Source: Macrothele yani
Lineage: Eukaryota; Arthropoda; Arachnida; Araneae; Macrothelidae
Direction of reading: 5' to 3'
DNA: 64,000 nucleotides
Assembly: GCA_039090855.1 (NCBI GenBank)
Contig: CM077010.1
Span: forward strand, 45,588,905-45,652,904
Under the pieces are notes generated by a model, which was not told where the DNA came from, did no database searches, and saw only the letters and a list, made by a program, of their open reading frames with translations. Positions 1-11,600 of this stretch are shown piece by piece (the stretch's first letter is position 1; the number at the start of each line of letters is the position of its first letter). Both the position numbers and the translations under genes were made by a program.

Positions 1-547
1 ATTTACCACAGTGTATTCTTCCTACGGTCTAGTTTGGAGCCGGCATTGTACTCGTGTGGGGAGTGTTTTTCGTGGTACGGTCCCGGCCCATTGGTTATCG
101 TGGACAAACCTGTTTTCCAGCATGTCTAACTCGATATTCTGGACAATTATGCCCTTCTAACTCTGTGGCAATACTATGGAACCGAGCCTTGTTGGTACCA
201 GAGCAAGGACTGTTACGGCGTGATTTGACGATAATTCCGTATCATGTGTGGACTGGCCAGCACAATGCCCTGATTTTAATCCTATATAGCACATATGGGA
301 TGAATTAGAGCGCTGCATAAGAAGTTTGGAACCAAGGCCTACTACTAAGCAACATTTAGTGGCAGCATTTTGTACTAAATGGAAGTGCATACCTATCGCT
401 GTTTTCCAAAACCTTGTCGAAAGCCTGTCTCGAAGTTTCAGTGCATGCATTAAGTCCAAAGGTGGACCCACACCGTACTAATCTATGCCAATAAATGCTA
501 TGTTGTGTTTGTCGTCTAGGTGTCCGGTGATGTTTGTTACTATAGTG
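1..547 (+). mobile_element. Tc1-like transposon, 3' half (family 1, copy A), cut by window edge
   Basis: This is the 3' half of a Tc1-type DNA transposon. It aligns by eye with copies at 18454-19702 and 29305-30561 over the DDE domain of the transposase. The shared segment encodes a FSWYGPGPL-type stretch and a degenerate WDELERRIRS-type stretch. Compared with the other copies it lacks about 23 bases after the GTACCAG at about 204-210, which removes the segment carrying the second catalytic aspartate. The 3' inverted repeat (GGTGTCCGGTGA followed by TATAGTG) ends at 547 and is followed by TA, the expected Tc1 target duplication. The coding frame is broken, so this is an inactive relic. The 5' half lies outside the window. 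Confidence 0.85.
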
Positions 548-1719
548 TATGTTTTCCTGGTTTCGTGATATGCTCCAACCAAGGAAATCACTAGCTTTTG
601 CAAAACGTCTGAGAGTTTTTAGGGAGTGCAAAGCTTAGAGGTCTGTTTTCTGAAAGAAAATGTTTGGTAGCAATATCATGTATAAGGAGCAGCGAAATAA
701 ACCCGTCAGCGCCATAATTAATGTCAAAAGCCTTCATAGAAGGGAGCTCGTTGTTTTTGTAACAGCAGTGAGAAGAGAGAAGAAACTACTGGATACTTCT
801 AGCTTCCGTGACGGGAATTGTTTGTGAGGAACACGAATATGATACACATGGTGGCGTAAATACAGGACATTTCTCATGGAAATATTTCATACAATCAGGC
901 TAGAATCATGCCATGCTATTTTGTAGTGGAAGTCGAGTAAACTCCACGCATGAAACTTTTGAATCCATGTATTTAGGAGTGTCTGTAGACATTCTTGAAC
1001 TCTTGAGAGTGGTGTTCTTGCGTGGGATTCAGCTCGTGTTGTTGAGTCCACTAAAATCCTCGATCGGTGGTGTGACGATATCAATGCGTTTCGGCTTCCT
1101 GGAGGACCACGTGAATCTCTACATACTGCACTTCTATGGCGACAGATTGGAACATTTTCAGAATGAAAACATAGTCCTCTTTTATATATTGCTGGTTGCA
1201 TTAGCTCTCCGCAGAGAACTCTGAACATCTTCTGTGGCTCTTGATCTAAACATCGTAGTCCCATCTGAAACGACTGGGACATATTATCACGACCTCTTTT
1301 CCATTTTTCACAGGGTCCGTCAAATTACGCCCAAGGTATTCGGCAGGAAGAATTATTCATTATTGCACTTCTTCCATTACCCATCTCCTCGAATTTTATT
1401 CTAAGCCGCATTCAAACTGCTGCCTCGGAGAAAGGTGGTACTCTGGTGTTTGAGAAATTACTAGTTATATTTTCTCTATGATGTGCAAGTACCCCCACTA
1501 TAACACTAACGCATGTGTTTTATTTCGTTTATTTCTAACAAACACAAACACGTGCGTGTGATAAACATTCGCAGCATGATGTGACTCGTTTTATGAGTCA
1601 TACCCATTTTCCATTTTATGAGTAATCCCTGATCGCCAAAAATTCGGCATTTTTGTACGTGCGTAGTGGGTCCTTCTTTTCAGATATAACATTACAGCTA
1701 ATGAAATCAACTTTTCTAC
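548..1719. other. Gene-free stretch, nothing recognised
   Basis: The stretch holds only short overlapping reading frames on both strands (longest about 131 residues, minus strand 887-1282). None has a domain, signal peptide or motif that I recognise. The sequence is moderately AT-rich without tandem repeats. Confidence 0.5.
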
Positions 1720-1733
1720 AACACTTATTGGAA

Positions 1734-1960
1734 GCTGCCCCAGTGGCGCAGTGGTCTAAGCGATGGCCTCTGATCATTCGTCCGAAAGAGGTCCGGGTTC
1801 GAATCCCGGTGAGGCATGGATGTTGTGTTTGTCTTACGGCACTGGCTCTCTCCCTTCGCTGGAACCAGTGACCCTAAATTAGGGACGGGCGACTGCTTAT
1901 AGCCCATTGAGTTGCTCACGGTGGTCGTTAAACCTCCAATAAAAAAAAACAAAAAAATAA
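1734..1960 (+). mobile_element. tRNA-derived SINE (family A), complete, with target-site duplication
   Basis: The element starts with a tRNA-like head. An A box TGGCGCAGTGG lies near 1742 and a B box GGTTCGAATCC near 1797, which together form a type 2 internal RNA polymerase III promoter. The head is followed by a body ending CTCACGGTGGTCGTTAAACC and an A-rich tail. It is flanked by a perfect 14-bp duplication AACACTTATTGGAA (1720-1733 and 1961-1974), as made by LINE-driven insertion. The perfect duplication indicates a recent insertion. At least five other clear copies of this body occur in the window. The donor LINE was not identified. Confidence 0.93.
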
Positions 1961-1974
1961 AACACTTATTGGAA

Positions 1975-2684
1975 AAATCTAGATGTTTACAAACTCTCTA
2001 GGTATTCAAGTTTCATACTTGTTGAGATAATCTTCTGTGTGAACAGCATCAGTTGTCCGACACATGATGCTTAAATTTGTGCATCGTTTTGCCAAGAATG
2101 TTATTAGAAACGTTCTCTTAGAGTTCCTTCAGGTATCTCATTATCGCTCCATACCTTCCATTCGTAGAATATGTCCTTTTGGAACCCAACCTTATAAAAT
2201 TCTAGAAATCAAGCCGTGTTAGATCTAGTACAAAGATTCAGGAAACTGTGCACTATCTCTTACGATTAAACAATCGGTAAAACTGCTCAAAACACAAAAT
2301 AAACTGTAGAAGTGCTGTTATCCGCCACCCAATTATAAAATTGTTCTTTCTGGAATATGAAGGAGTGCCAAACTAGTGACGTTTTAACAGTGACCGTAAA
2401 TGTTTTAAGAAAAAAAGAACCAATCAGAGAACGTAACGTGTTAATCTTCGGAGAAAAAATCTCATGCTAAAACGCACGTGCTGATTTTCATTGACCCCGC
2501 CATGATAGTTTCTTTTCACTGTTTCGCAAACGTGAAATGTTGCGCCATCAAGAAAGTACGCTCAGTTGAGAAAACTCTCATATACCGTGGCGAATGACTA
2601 TTCCCAGTAAAAATTTTCTTGGAAAGCGGTCTGTGTTTGTATCTTTCTGAAGCAGCTGAAGTTTATACGCGTATGTTCGCGGTC
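1975..2684. other. Gene-free stretch, nothing recognised
   Basis: I see no open frame of note, repeat or structural RNA. The region is AT-rich unique-looking sequence between two SINE insertions. Confidence 0.5.
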
Positions 2685-2697
2685 CTTAATGCGATAT

Positions 2698-2875
2698 TTT
2701 TTTATTGGAAGTTTAACGACCACCGTGAGCAACTCAATCGGCTGTAAGAAGTCTCCCGTCCCTAAGTTAGGCCCACTGGTTCCAGGGAAGGGAGAGAGCC
2801 ATTGCCGTAAGACAACCACAACATCCATGCCTCACGGGATTCGAACCCGGACCCCATTCGGACGAATGATCAGAA
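2698..2875 (-). mobile_element. SINE family A, 3' part, split by the LINE
   Basis: This is the tail, body and B box of a family A SINE on the minus strand. The T-rich tail begins at 2698 and the B box complement GGATTCGAACCC lies near 2837. The copy stops at GATCAGAA (2868-2875) and resumes at 10238, where the same octamer is repeated. The SINE's own duplication CTTAATGCGATAT (2685-2697) matches CTTAATACGATAT at 10279-10291. The two halves were therefore one SINE before a LINE entered it. Confidence 0.93.
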
Positions 2876-2887
2876 CTTCAAAATATC

Positions 2888-2893
2888 TTTATT
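2888..2893 (-). terminator. Polyadenylation signal AATAAA at the LINE 3' end
   Basis: Read on the minus strand this is AATAAA, 12 bases before the last base of the LINE. It fits RNA 3'-end formation at the element boundary. No poly(A) tract follows in the inserted copy. Confidence 0.55.
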
Positions 2894-4384
2894 GCCATAA
2901 AACCATATAAACAATATTTACAGTAAGTTCACCGGGAACACTTGCCATTTTGGCATATTTTACACGGAAGACAAAAAGACTCAACAAACATACAGTATTG
3001 CGAAATTACAATGACAGAACACAGAAACGAGATCAATTTAACATTCTCCGTCTACCACAGAAAGCCAAAAAAAAAAAAGAAAGCACCAGGTAATTCACAA
3101 TAATGAACATTAAAATTAAACAAAACACAAAATCTGTGAAACTGAACATTGTCAAAGGCCGCACAAAGTTAAAAATATTTAAGCATGTCATTCATGAAAA
3201 AAAACATCAAGCCAGGAAAAAAAAAACCTTGCTCGTAACATGTACGCTACCACTAACAACATGATATACTGTTTTTTTCTGCCAGGCTGTAAAACTATAT
3301 TTTACGACAGACATATTAATTCATTAAGAATCATGAACCAAAATAAGCGTAAACCTTAACTCTAAAAAACCTGCTTAAAGCGGGTACGCTGCTTCTAATA
3401 CAAAAATAGGCTCTTCTGTCTGTCTGTAAGTACCTCAATATTACATAAAAGAAAAAATATCGCTAAGTGAGACTATCAGCAACATAATTCGCAACAAAAA
3501 AACATTATACATACGAATCAGTTTCACTTGAAAACAAAAATCATCTACTTCTCAATCTATAAACACAGACGTTTTTCATCAACAAGTTGCGAAAAAAGTA
3601 GGTGAGTAAAAATCTCGTAGCATTAGATGCAACAAACAAACAAAAAGGACTCATCATTCAGATGTGATAAATACAAAAATTCAATGTACAGGATATATTG
3701 CAAATGTTGCTAAATTCAATGGGAAGAATCGTAAATTAGAAGTACAGAAAACTGCATGACATTACAACAAATGAGCATTACATTATCTTAAAGAAACCGT
3801 CATTTTCATACAGAGAAAGTACTTATTGCTAGACAAAAACTAAATAGCTAAATTAGTCTGTCACTTTAACAATAGGCTTGCAAAGACAAATACTACAACT
3901 GAAAAAAAAACTTCAGACATAGTAAAATTCTTATTAACCACTATGGGTTCGATAATGCAGAAAAAAAGACCATTATGTTATCGCTAGACAGTGCAAGCAA
4001 CTTCAAGCATTCAATTTTCCCCAACAATAAATACAAAATTCAGTTATAAACGCGAATGATTAGGAAAAACCTTAACAGCACATGACGGTGCAACGTAATA
4101 ACATAAAATACTCTCACGTGACACTCAATGAAGCAGAACAATTCATAAGACACTAACTTTATGAAATTGAACAGAGAAACGTAACTAGGTAGTCAAATAA
4201 AACGACATATTACCCAACAGCAATTTATGGAAAAAGAGGTTATGCCGAACACTTCGTCGGGCAACTAACATGCGTAAATATACAAAAATACTCACAACAT
4301 AGTGCAAAAAAAAACCAAAAAACCAAAAAACGCTCCAGTACAATACGAAGGCAGAGATCGGACCACAACAAAATGTCGTGGACG

Positions 4385-7300
4385 TTACACGGTTAGTGTT
4401 ACAATACCATTATTCGTATTAAACCAGATATGACTTGGGGACCACTTAGCATGAAAACTGTCAAGACTGTTACTCGTCTCTGCAGTATCATACTCGACCT
4501 GCAATATCGCAGTCACAGACTGACGGTATCTGCGACAAAGAAAACGTCTTGCCACGTTATAACGTCTAAGAGTAGGACAATCGACACTAATATGATAGTA
4601 CTGATAAATTGTATACTTTGCTTGCAATATGAGAAAAATGCATACAGAATTGTGTGATGAAGCAGATGGGTGATGTGAGCGAAGAACATTATAATGAAAC
4701 ATGGTATGTAAAGAAGCACAAACATTCTGAAGCAAAAGAAACATCAATGAAAACAAAGGCTGTAAAAACAAGCACATCGAGTAAGAGTGAAATACATCTC
4801 CCTCTGTATTGCAAAAATAACATAGTGACGATGTAAGATGCCGAAAACGATGAAGGGTGCGTGGGGTTAATAAGCGACTATGTAGATGTAACCAATGGAT
4901 ATCCCTTGCCTTTGGAGAAGCCAAGGCGGTTAGTGGATCACTCCATGTTGCTGGTACTTCTGCCTCTGGCACTGAGGGAATCTGCATTGGATCGGTAAAA
5001 TATGTAATGAAATGCCTATAAATGAGTTTAGCAGATACTTGATGTGGAAGAAACGGCTGGTCATCTAGATAAATAAGGAACGGGAGACTGAGTGAGGCTG
5101 ATGAGTTCTGAATAAGGCCATTCTGATTGGCAAGTTGTGGGTAGAGTCTCTGAATGCAAATCTGGATATGCCGAAGTTGAGCACGATGAACAGGGGTATC
5201 TGCAAACAAGGGAGAAATGCGAGAAAGAGGTTTCCAAAGGAGATCAATGTCAACGAGTTGAGAGACCTTCACAACTCCACTGGCAAACCATGAGGAGTAG
5301 TGAAGGTACGAAGAGGTAGAAGAGTAGATAGCAGAGGAGAAGAAGAGGGGTTCTGCAAGGAGGTCATTAGTAGTGGAAGGGGGAGTCGGACAGGATTCAG
5401 GGAGCGCCAAAGGGTAAGTGCAGACTTGTAAGTGTCAGGTAAATGAGTGGGAATGAATGGGAACAGGTCCATTCGCAGAAAAGTTTGAACTGTAAGGTGG
5501 GGACTCCGGGGGAAGAACAGAGTATCGATAATGGTTTGCGTTGAAGAAAGAGGCGTTGAAAAAATCTTAAGAAAGTTATGAAGATGAAAGGCTTGAAATT
5601 TTCGAGTGATATCAGCAAGAGAGAGACCACCATACGAAATCGGAAGAGAAAGCGTGGAGCGATGCACCCAATGAATAATATTCCAAATGAAGTCCACAAA
5701 AGTTCTCTGCAGATGATTCAGCAAGAAAGGTGGCGGAAGGTGAGCAATCCAGCTGTGAAACAATTTCGGTTGCACAAACACATTTAGTAGCATTGCCCGA
5801 CTAAAAAATGAAAGAAAGGGTTTGAGCTGACGGAGAGGCGCAAGTCTTCGATTAATTCGATGAACGAGGGGTTCCATGCTGCAGCAGCAACCGCCTCCGG
5901 TTTTCCGAAGTGCACACCAAGAAATTTGACTACGTTGGAAGACCATCGGGCACCCCACGGACGGTCACCACGGGTCGCCCACGCTCCCGTCCATAAACCT
6001 GAGCATTTTTCAGTGTTTAAGGCTGATCCAGAAATTACGGCATATTCGTTATATGTTGATAATAAGATTCCAAACGAAGATTCTGTTCGTAAAAATAACG
6101 TCAAGTCATCGGCATATGCAGTCAAGACAGTATGATGGTGCCGGGTGCACACAACTCCACGGGGGACAGAAGAAAGAAGTCGGAAACGGAGACAGATTAG
6201 AAGAGGTTCAAAACAGAGTGCAAAAAGTTGACCCGACAGGGGACAGCCCTGCCGGATACCGTTAGAATAAGGGATAGCAGAAGTAATAAAAGTCGAAGTA
6301 CGAACCCGAAAAAAAGAGTTTGAATACAGATTAGAAAGAGCCTGGCAGAAGAAGGGAGGGAATCCAAAGCGTTGAAGGACAGTAAAGATATAAGTATGGT
6401 TAATGGAATCAAAAGCCTGTCGTTGATCAATATTAAAAATAGCAAGGGGTTCTGCTAGCTGGGATGCGAGAGTGTTAAGATCGCGGATCGTGGTAATATT
6501 AGAAGCGATAGAGCGGGTGGGAACAGTGTAAGTTTGGTCAGGATGAATTAAATAGGATAGAACAGGATTCAGACGGAGTGCGAGTAGTTTAGCAAAGATT
6601 TTATAGTCGGTATTAAGTATAGAGATGGGTCGCCAGTTAGATAAAATACCAAGATAGCCAGATTTAGGAATAAGGCGAAGCAGAGCAAAGCTGAAAGCAT
6701 TGGAAGAAGAACTTGAAGACGAAAAAAGGAAAGTATAACAACTGAGGAGAAGTGGCATGAGATAAGGAAGGAATGTTTTGTAGAATTTTAAGGAAAGCCC
6801 ATCCTCTCCTGGTGAGGAACGATCATTTAAACTGTAAATCGAATTGCGGATTTCTTGAGGGGTGATCTGAGCATTTAGAGAGGACACATAGCATTCAGGA
6901 ACTTGCGGAAGGTCTTGCAAAAGTGGTGCAGAAGAGGCTGGCTGTGTTAATGTACGTTGAAAACGTTGGCTATAATACGCATGAGTTTGATTACATATAA
7001 CATATGGGTCAGTAGTTACTGAGCCATTAGAGAGGGTGAGTTGTACAATGGTATTATTTTTTTCCTTCGTACCTCGAGGGAACGGAGACTGCGAAAAGGA
7101 TCTTCTTCGAATCTGAGAAATGAGTATTTCAGACTGGTCAGTACATTTGAAACAGAGGCTTGAAGACATTCTCGTAATTTCGTTTCAAGGAGATCATAAT
7201 CCGATGAGGTTCGTGGGATTCGCTGAAGCGCGCGCCGGAGACTGTCCACAGTCATATTACGCCGGGTTCTGATAGTAAAAGAATATTTCTTCGCAAAAGC

Positions 7301-8203
7301 TACAACAGATTGTTTTGTCGAGATCCACAGAGCCGCTGGGTCGGAAACAAAAGACAATTGAGTAACAGCTTGAGTGATAATAAGAACAACTTCAGTATTA
7401 AAATCAGGATCTTGAAGACATGAATCATCTAAAGACCAAACACTCGGCCGTGGAATACCAATAGACTGAAAACAGAGGGAAAGAATAACTGGCTTATGGT
7501 CTGAAGAAACAGAAGGTGCGTGATTGACTGAAATAATAGACGGACGAATAAAACGGGAGACATAAAATCGATCAAGTCTGGCTGCAGCACAATTTAAATG
7601 AATAGGGGGGAACCAAGAAAACTCTCGTTCAGTTGGGTGTAGATATCTGAAGGCATCTTGGAGGTCAAAGTTGAAGACAATCTGAGAGAGCTGAGAAACT
7701 AAAGAATGACGGCTTTCATGTGAATTATCTCTATCAACGTAAGGTTGAAGTGTACAATTAAAATCACCAGCAAAAAGAATAAGGTCTGAGGGAGGAATAT
7801 TCGCAAGAACGGCAGCAACATGAACCAGGAGATCAGTAGCTTCATTATTATTTTGAGGTACATGAATATTTAATAGATGAATTCGACTGGACTGAAGGCA
7901 AAACGAAATACATTGAAAAACTCCCAGGCTGCTCTGGGACTCGACAATATTCTGTAATATAGAGTGAAATCGGGAATGAAATGCTATTGCAGTTCCGGAC
8001 CCAACATGTGTCCTGTAATTATGATAAAATACATAAGGCCAGCGGCGCCAGCGAGCAAAATTGATTCCTGCCGAACAGTTAGTCTCTTGCAACATTAGAA
8101 CATCCGCCTTTAAAGGTCGGACATCTTCAAAAACCAATGCGTTTGCTGCTGACGCCGCTAAACCTCGGCAGTTAAAAGAAACAAATAGTACCTTAGAGTT
8201 CAT
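4385..8203 (-). pseudogene. LINE ORF2: APE endonuclease, reverse transcriptase, C-terminal domain (three frame breaks)
   Basis: About 1,270 codons on the minus strand encode the replication polyprotein of the LINE. It nicks target DNA and copies the RNA at the nick. The N-terminal 250 residues are an APE-type endonuclease, with SFNCRGL, LMLQETN (catalytic Glu), LFAGDFNC and SSDHKPVIL all present. The reverse transcriptase follows, with LIPKSG, NWRPISILNTDYKI, IRQGCPLSG and the catalytic YADD (about 6103-6114). After it come FLGVHFG and the FIW/GGLSL region typical of the thumb, then a C-terminal part ending at 4385. The frame is lost at T7 (7057-7063), G4 (5868-5871) and G5 (5379-5383). A single-base correction at each run would restore continuity, and no stop was seen inside the intervening blocks. 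Translation probably starts at the ATG at 8203-8201, which overlaps the ORF1 stop. Confidence 0.9.
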
Positions 8204-9903
8204 TTTGGTGGCTGCAAAACCCCCTCAACTCGTTTATCAAGCATTGTTAATAAATAACGAATACGTCGACAAAATAAGTGCACTTTTGGTGTGGTAGTCG
8301 AGTGCTTGTGGAACAGTTCATGTAAACAAGATAACTGTGAAACCAATTCCGGCACTTTAGACAGATTTTTCTGAATGCAAGGAATTTTCATGATGCTAGT
8401 TCTCTTAGGAACCGCATACAGAGAGACTAGTTCGAAGTAAGATAATGGCGTAACTGGCACTTCTATATCTTTAAGATATCTATCAAAGTCTTCCGCACAC
8501 TCTGGATATGGTTCAATATCAGAATGTGTCGACGTGGTGTCACTCAGATTATCAGGTATTTCCATGTCAACCTCCTGATAGCTCACACTGGTTTCAGGCT
8601 GTTTTAGGGTTGAAGTGGAAGAGTTGCTTCGTTCAAGACTCGGCGACTGAGAGGGTCCACCAGAACGTGTCGCTTTCGAGCTGGACCTGGTTTGTGGTCG
8701 ACCTCTCTTTTTCTTAGGAGATGTCGGGGTCAAAGGTCTCTTACACGTAGTTGTAGAAACTCGTGTTCCCCCCGACGGTGGTAAGGCAGGGTAATCTTCT
8801 AATTGATAACCACTATCAGGTACTTCCACAGAAGGGGATCGCTGAGCTGCAGAGTTATGAATAATAAGACTCTGAAATGTGCTGTCTGTACTCAACATAG
8901 CATCATCTACTGATTCCAGGTTTGGTGTCCGGGCAACTGACGGCTCAGAACAGAATGATGACTCAACGGCTCCAGGATTTGAAGTAGAATTATTCTGCAC
9001 ATTTCTGTGAGGACACGAGGTCACCCGATGCCCTTCCCCTTTACAATAAAAGCACTGCATTCCTGCAAATAAGTCAAACGTGTATTTTCTTGAGTCTGTA
9101 ATAACCTCAACGGAGGTAGGCCTGTCCTTCAGAGCCTGTTCCGTAGGGAAAATCACCCTATACTGACGACGTCCTCCTTGCACATAGGCATAGGGGGTGT
9201 TTAAGCCTGCAGCAGAGAGAAATTTTGTTGTACCTACTACTCTGCCGATGGAACTAAGCGCATCTACTAATAGTTCATCAGGAAGTCCCGAGGGAACGGG
9301 TGTCAGAGTGACGGTAACAGGGCGCTGAATAGAAGGTGTCGGTTGCAGATGCACAGTACCAATGTCTACACCACATTGAAGAATTTTTTCAACAGCAGAT
9401 TTTAGGGTAAAGCGCACTTCGATTCCCCCACCAAAACGGATGGCTGATTTGATGGATTCTCTGGAAACAACCATTGAAATTGCATCCAGGTACCGAGGGA
9501 TTGGGGTGTCCTTTAGGGCAGGAACATAAACAGTGAAAGATAAATTTTCTGAGAAACGCTTACCTAGAACAGAGTCATCCGGAACTTTCAGTCGTAAAAC
9601 TTTATCCACACGTGTAATCGTATATTGAGAGTCTATTGAAGCTGCAGAAGGTACATTCGCAGGACGGACAGCAGTCGCATAGGTGCTGAGAGGGGGTGGG
9701 GGTGGGCCCTCGGCTCCGACCCCTTCATGCACAATTTGTTCCACAACACTTAACACACTTTCCGAAGAATGACAGATCACAGTGGAGGTATCCATTACTG
9801 ATATATCCTGGGAAGCAGACACACTGGTCGTTGATATAGAAGATTCGAGTAGAATAGGCACAGAAGCATCAGACGTCGACTTAGACGCTGAGGTCGTAAT
9901 CAT
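8200..9903 (-). CDS. LINE ORF1, gag-like nucleic-acid-binding protein with CCHC zinc knuckle
   Basis: The open frame of 567 codons runs from ATG (9903-9901) to TGA (8202-8200). An upstream in-frame extension to 9966 has only a TTG start. The protein probably coats LINE RNA in a ribonucleoprotein. Residues about 1-100 are rich in Ser and Thr with a proline run. About 100-280 is a globular region. A CX2CX4HX4C knuckle (CFYCKGEGHRVTSC) lies at about residues 284-297. A basic SPKKKRGRPQTRSS segment near 395 looks like a nuclear signal or AT-hook. The rest is Ser-rich with an acidic stretch before a C-terminal helical part. Intact length and no stops suggest little decay. The last four bases overlap the ORF2 start. 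Confidence 0.88.
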   Translation of the reverse strand: MITTSASKSTSDASVPILLESSISTTSVSASQDISVMDTSTVICHSSESVLSVVEQIVHEGVGAEGPPPPPLSTYATAVRPANVPSAASIDSQYTITRVDKVLRLKVPDDSVLGKRFSENLSFTVYVPALKDTPIPRYLDAISMVVSRESIKSAIRFGGGIEVRFTLKSAVEKILQCGVDIGTVHLQPTPSIQRPVTVTLTPVPSGLPDELLVDALSSIGRVVGTTKFLSAAGLNTPYAYVQGGRRQYRVIFPTEQALKDRPTSVEVITDSRKYTFDLFAGMQCFYCKGEGHRVTSCPHRNVQNNSTSNPGAVESSFCSEPSVARTPNLESVDDAMLSTDSTFQSLIIHNSAAQRSPSVEVPDSGYQLEDYPALPPSGGTRVSTTTCKRPLTPTSPKKKRGRPQTRSSSKATRSGGPSQSPSLERSNSSTSTLKQPETSVSYQEVDMEIPDNLSDTTSTHSDIEPYPECAEDFDRYLKDIEVPVTPLSYFELVSLYAVPKRTSIMKIPCIQKNLSKVPELVSQLSCLHELFHKHSTTTPKVHLFCRRIRYLLTMLDKRVEGVLQPPK

Positions 9904-10237
9904 CTTGACTACTAACACAGAACTTAAACTAAAACCTAGTGTTGCGGCTTGCAACACTAAAAACAAAAGAACCCACCTTCAACAGTATGCTTGAAGGCAT
10001 AGGTACTCTCCTTGAGTAACCTTGTAACACTGAAGTGAGTAACTGACCTAGTCACCCACGTCGGTGGAAAATACACCAAAAAAATAAAAATAATAAAGGC
10101 TGTCCCAACGAATTTGTAGGTTCAACTTAAGCATACAACATTCACAAAACTAAATAACATAAAAAACCTAACAGGAAAACTCCCAAAAACAACTAATATC
10201 ACTCAAAGTGCAGGAGCACAAGTAAACGTGACCGCCC

Positions 10238-10278
10238 GATCAGAAGCCATCGCTTAGACCACGGAGACACCGAGACGG
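10238..10278 (-). mobile_element. SINE family A, 5' tRNA-head part, split by the LINE
   Basis: This is the A-box side of the SINE whose remainder lies at 2698-2875. It carries the complement of the head (GCCATCGCTTAGACCAC) and ends at the SINE's right target duplication (10279-10291). Its first eight bases are the LINE's target duplication. Confidence 0.9.
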
Positions 10279-10291
10279 CTTAATACGATAT

Positions 10292-10755
10292 GTGCACAGT
10301 ATGCCTAATTTTCAGCTTTCTCAGAGAATTTACTTGTGCAGGTTTTTTTAAAATGCTTCTCGGACTCGATCCACAAATTCCTAACCACGTCTTTTTCTCA
10401 TTCCAGATATATTCCGCAGATCATCCGCGATCTGTAAGTTGGTGCCTTTTGGTCGGAACATATTCGATTATACTGATCTCGAACGCCAGTGTGAAATGAT
10501 AACTCAGCAAGCAACAGACCCCAATCCGGTTCTGTTGTACGAAGTATATCTACTCTAAGATAGTCTTCCTGACCTAGTGTTCCGAACCGCGGGCTTCCGA
10601 CTAATCGACCTCGCTGACCTTTTTGGGACCCGGACGAAGCATGAATTCCATGCCTGTCCTATAACAATGGCTTTGTACCTCAACATGGTCTTGTCCCTAT
10701 GTTAGGAACAAGCGACTCCTGTAGTCTTACGTTCTCAAAGGAGTGTTTCGGTTCC

Positions 10756-10795
<40 letters not shown>

Positions 10796-11600
10796 AAAAT
10801 AAGGTAGGCTCAATTCTGATTCAGCCGTCAGTGTGAAACGTAGGACTACGACTGGCAGATTGGAGAGTTCAAATGAGCTAGTCGGGTATGGTTTTAAAGC
10901 ATTAATTTAATTTGTTACAGCCAACACAGGTCTACGATATGAAAAATAGCTTACATAATTTTTACAAATAATGCTGGATACATTTCGAAAACAAAGCGGA
11001 TCGATACACGAATTACCCAACGTGGTGATATGCCTTCTTAGGCTTTTTACACTCCTCATCACTTGCCCTTTCCTCTAGTTTTAATTTTCTCCACTTTTGC
11101 TTGCGTTCATTCTGAGAATTCCGTGGCATTGTCGAAAATGTTAACCCGTTCACAAAAAAACGATTTTTTAAAATTTTAGTTTAAACCACTGTGGTATGTT
11201 CTTTATATATTTCAATAGATCTCGTCGAGAGCTTTAGAATGATACCACGCATAGTAGTTTTGCACACACGGTTGTCCAGATAAACCGCGATATTTTCGAA
11301 ACTGTTCAGCGGTTCACAAGAAAACAGTTTTTTAAATGTTCAGTTCAAACCACTGCGAAATGTTCTTCGTATATTTGTATAGATCTCGTCGAGAGCTTTA
11401 AAACGATATCACGCATAGTCGTCTTGCGTTGTCAAACGCGGCGGCACCCCCAGAAATATTGCATCATCTCCCCCACGCACAGGGAGCGAGGGGAGCGTCG
11501 CGCGCACGATGTATTGCGCAGTACGCGAATTGGACTTCATGCTGTTTACGAATATGCTAACACAATTAGTGTGCGGCACGTATTTTTAATGCTATAATGA
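10292..11600. other. Gene-free stretch with degenerate repeats
   Basis: No gene is seen. Around 10590-10740 the text faintly resembles the SINE body (ATGTTAGGAACAAGCGACTC), possibly a very old copy. From about 11150 to 11430 one motif, AGATCTCGTCGAGAGCTTTA, occurs twice (about 11217 and 11381) within two similar blocks of about 165 bp. Confidence 0.4.
10759..10792 (+). repeat. (AC)n microsatellite
   Basis: Seventeen uninterrupted AC dinucleotides. Confidence 0.97.

Larger units (their letters stand above)
2876..10237 (-). mobile_element. Full-length Tx1/L1-type non-LTR retrotransposon inserted in a SINE
   Basis: The element is 7,362 bp long and lies between two copies of GATCAGAA (2868-2875 and 10238-10245), its 8-bp target-site duplication. 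In sense orientation it has a 334-base 5' UTR beginning GGGCGGTCACG, ORF1 (9903-8200), ORF2 (8203-4385) and a long 3' UTR of about 1.5 kb that is T-rich in sense. An AATAAA lies 12 bases before the 3' end, and there is no poly(A) tail. The CCHC ORF1, the APE endonuclease and an RT with QGCPLSG followed by EPLL are typical of the Tx1 branch of the L1 group. Clade assignment is by motif recognition only. Being complete at the 5' end is unusual for LINEs and suggests a recent insertion. Confidence 0.9.

Noticed and set aside
887..1282. 131-residue minus-strand frame as a gene
   Set aside because: No recognisable motif, no start context, and an overlapping plus-strand frame of similar length.
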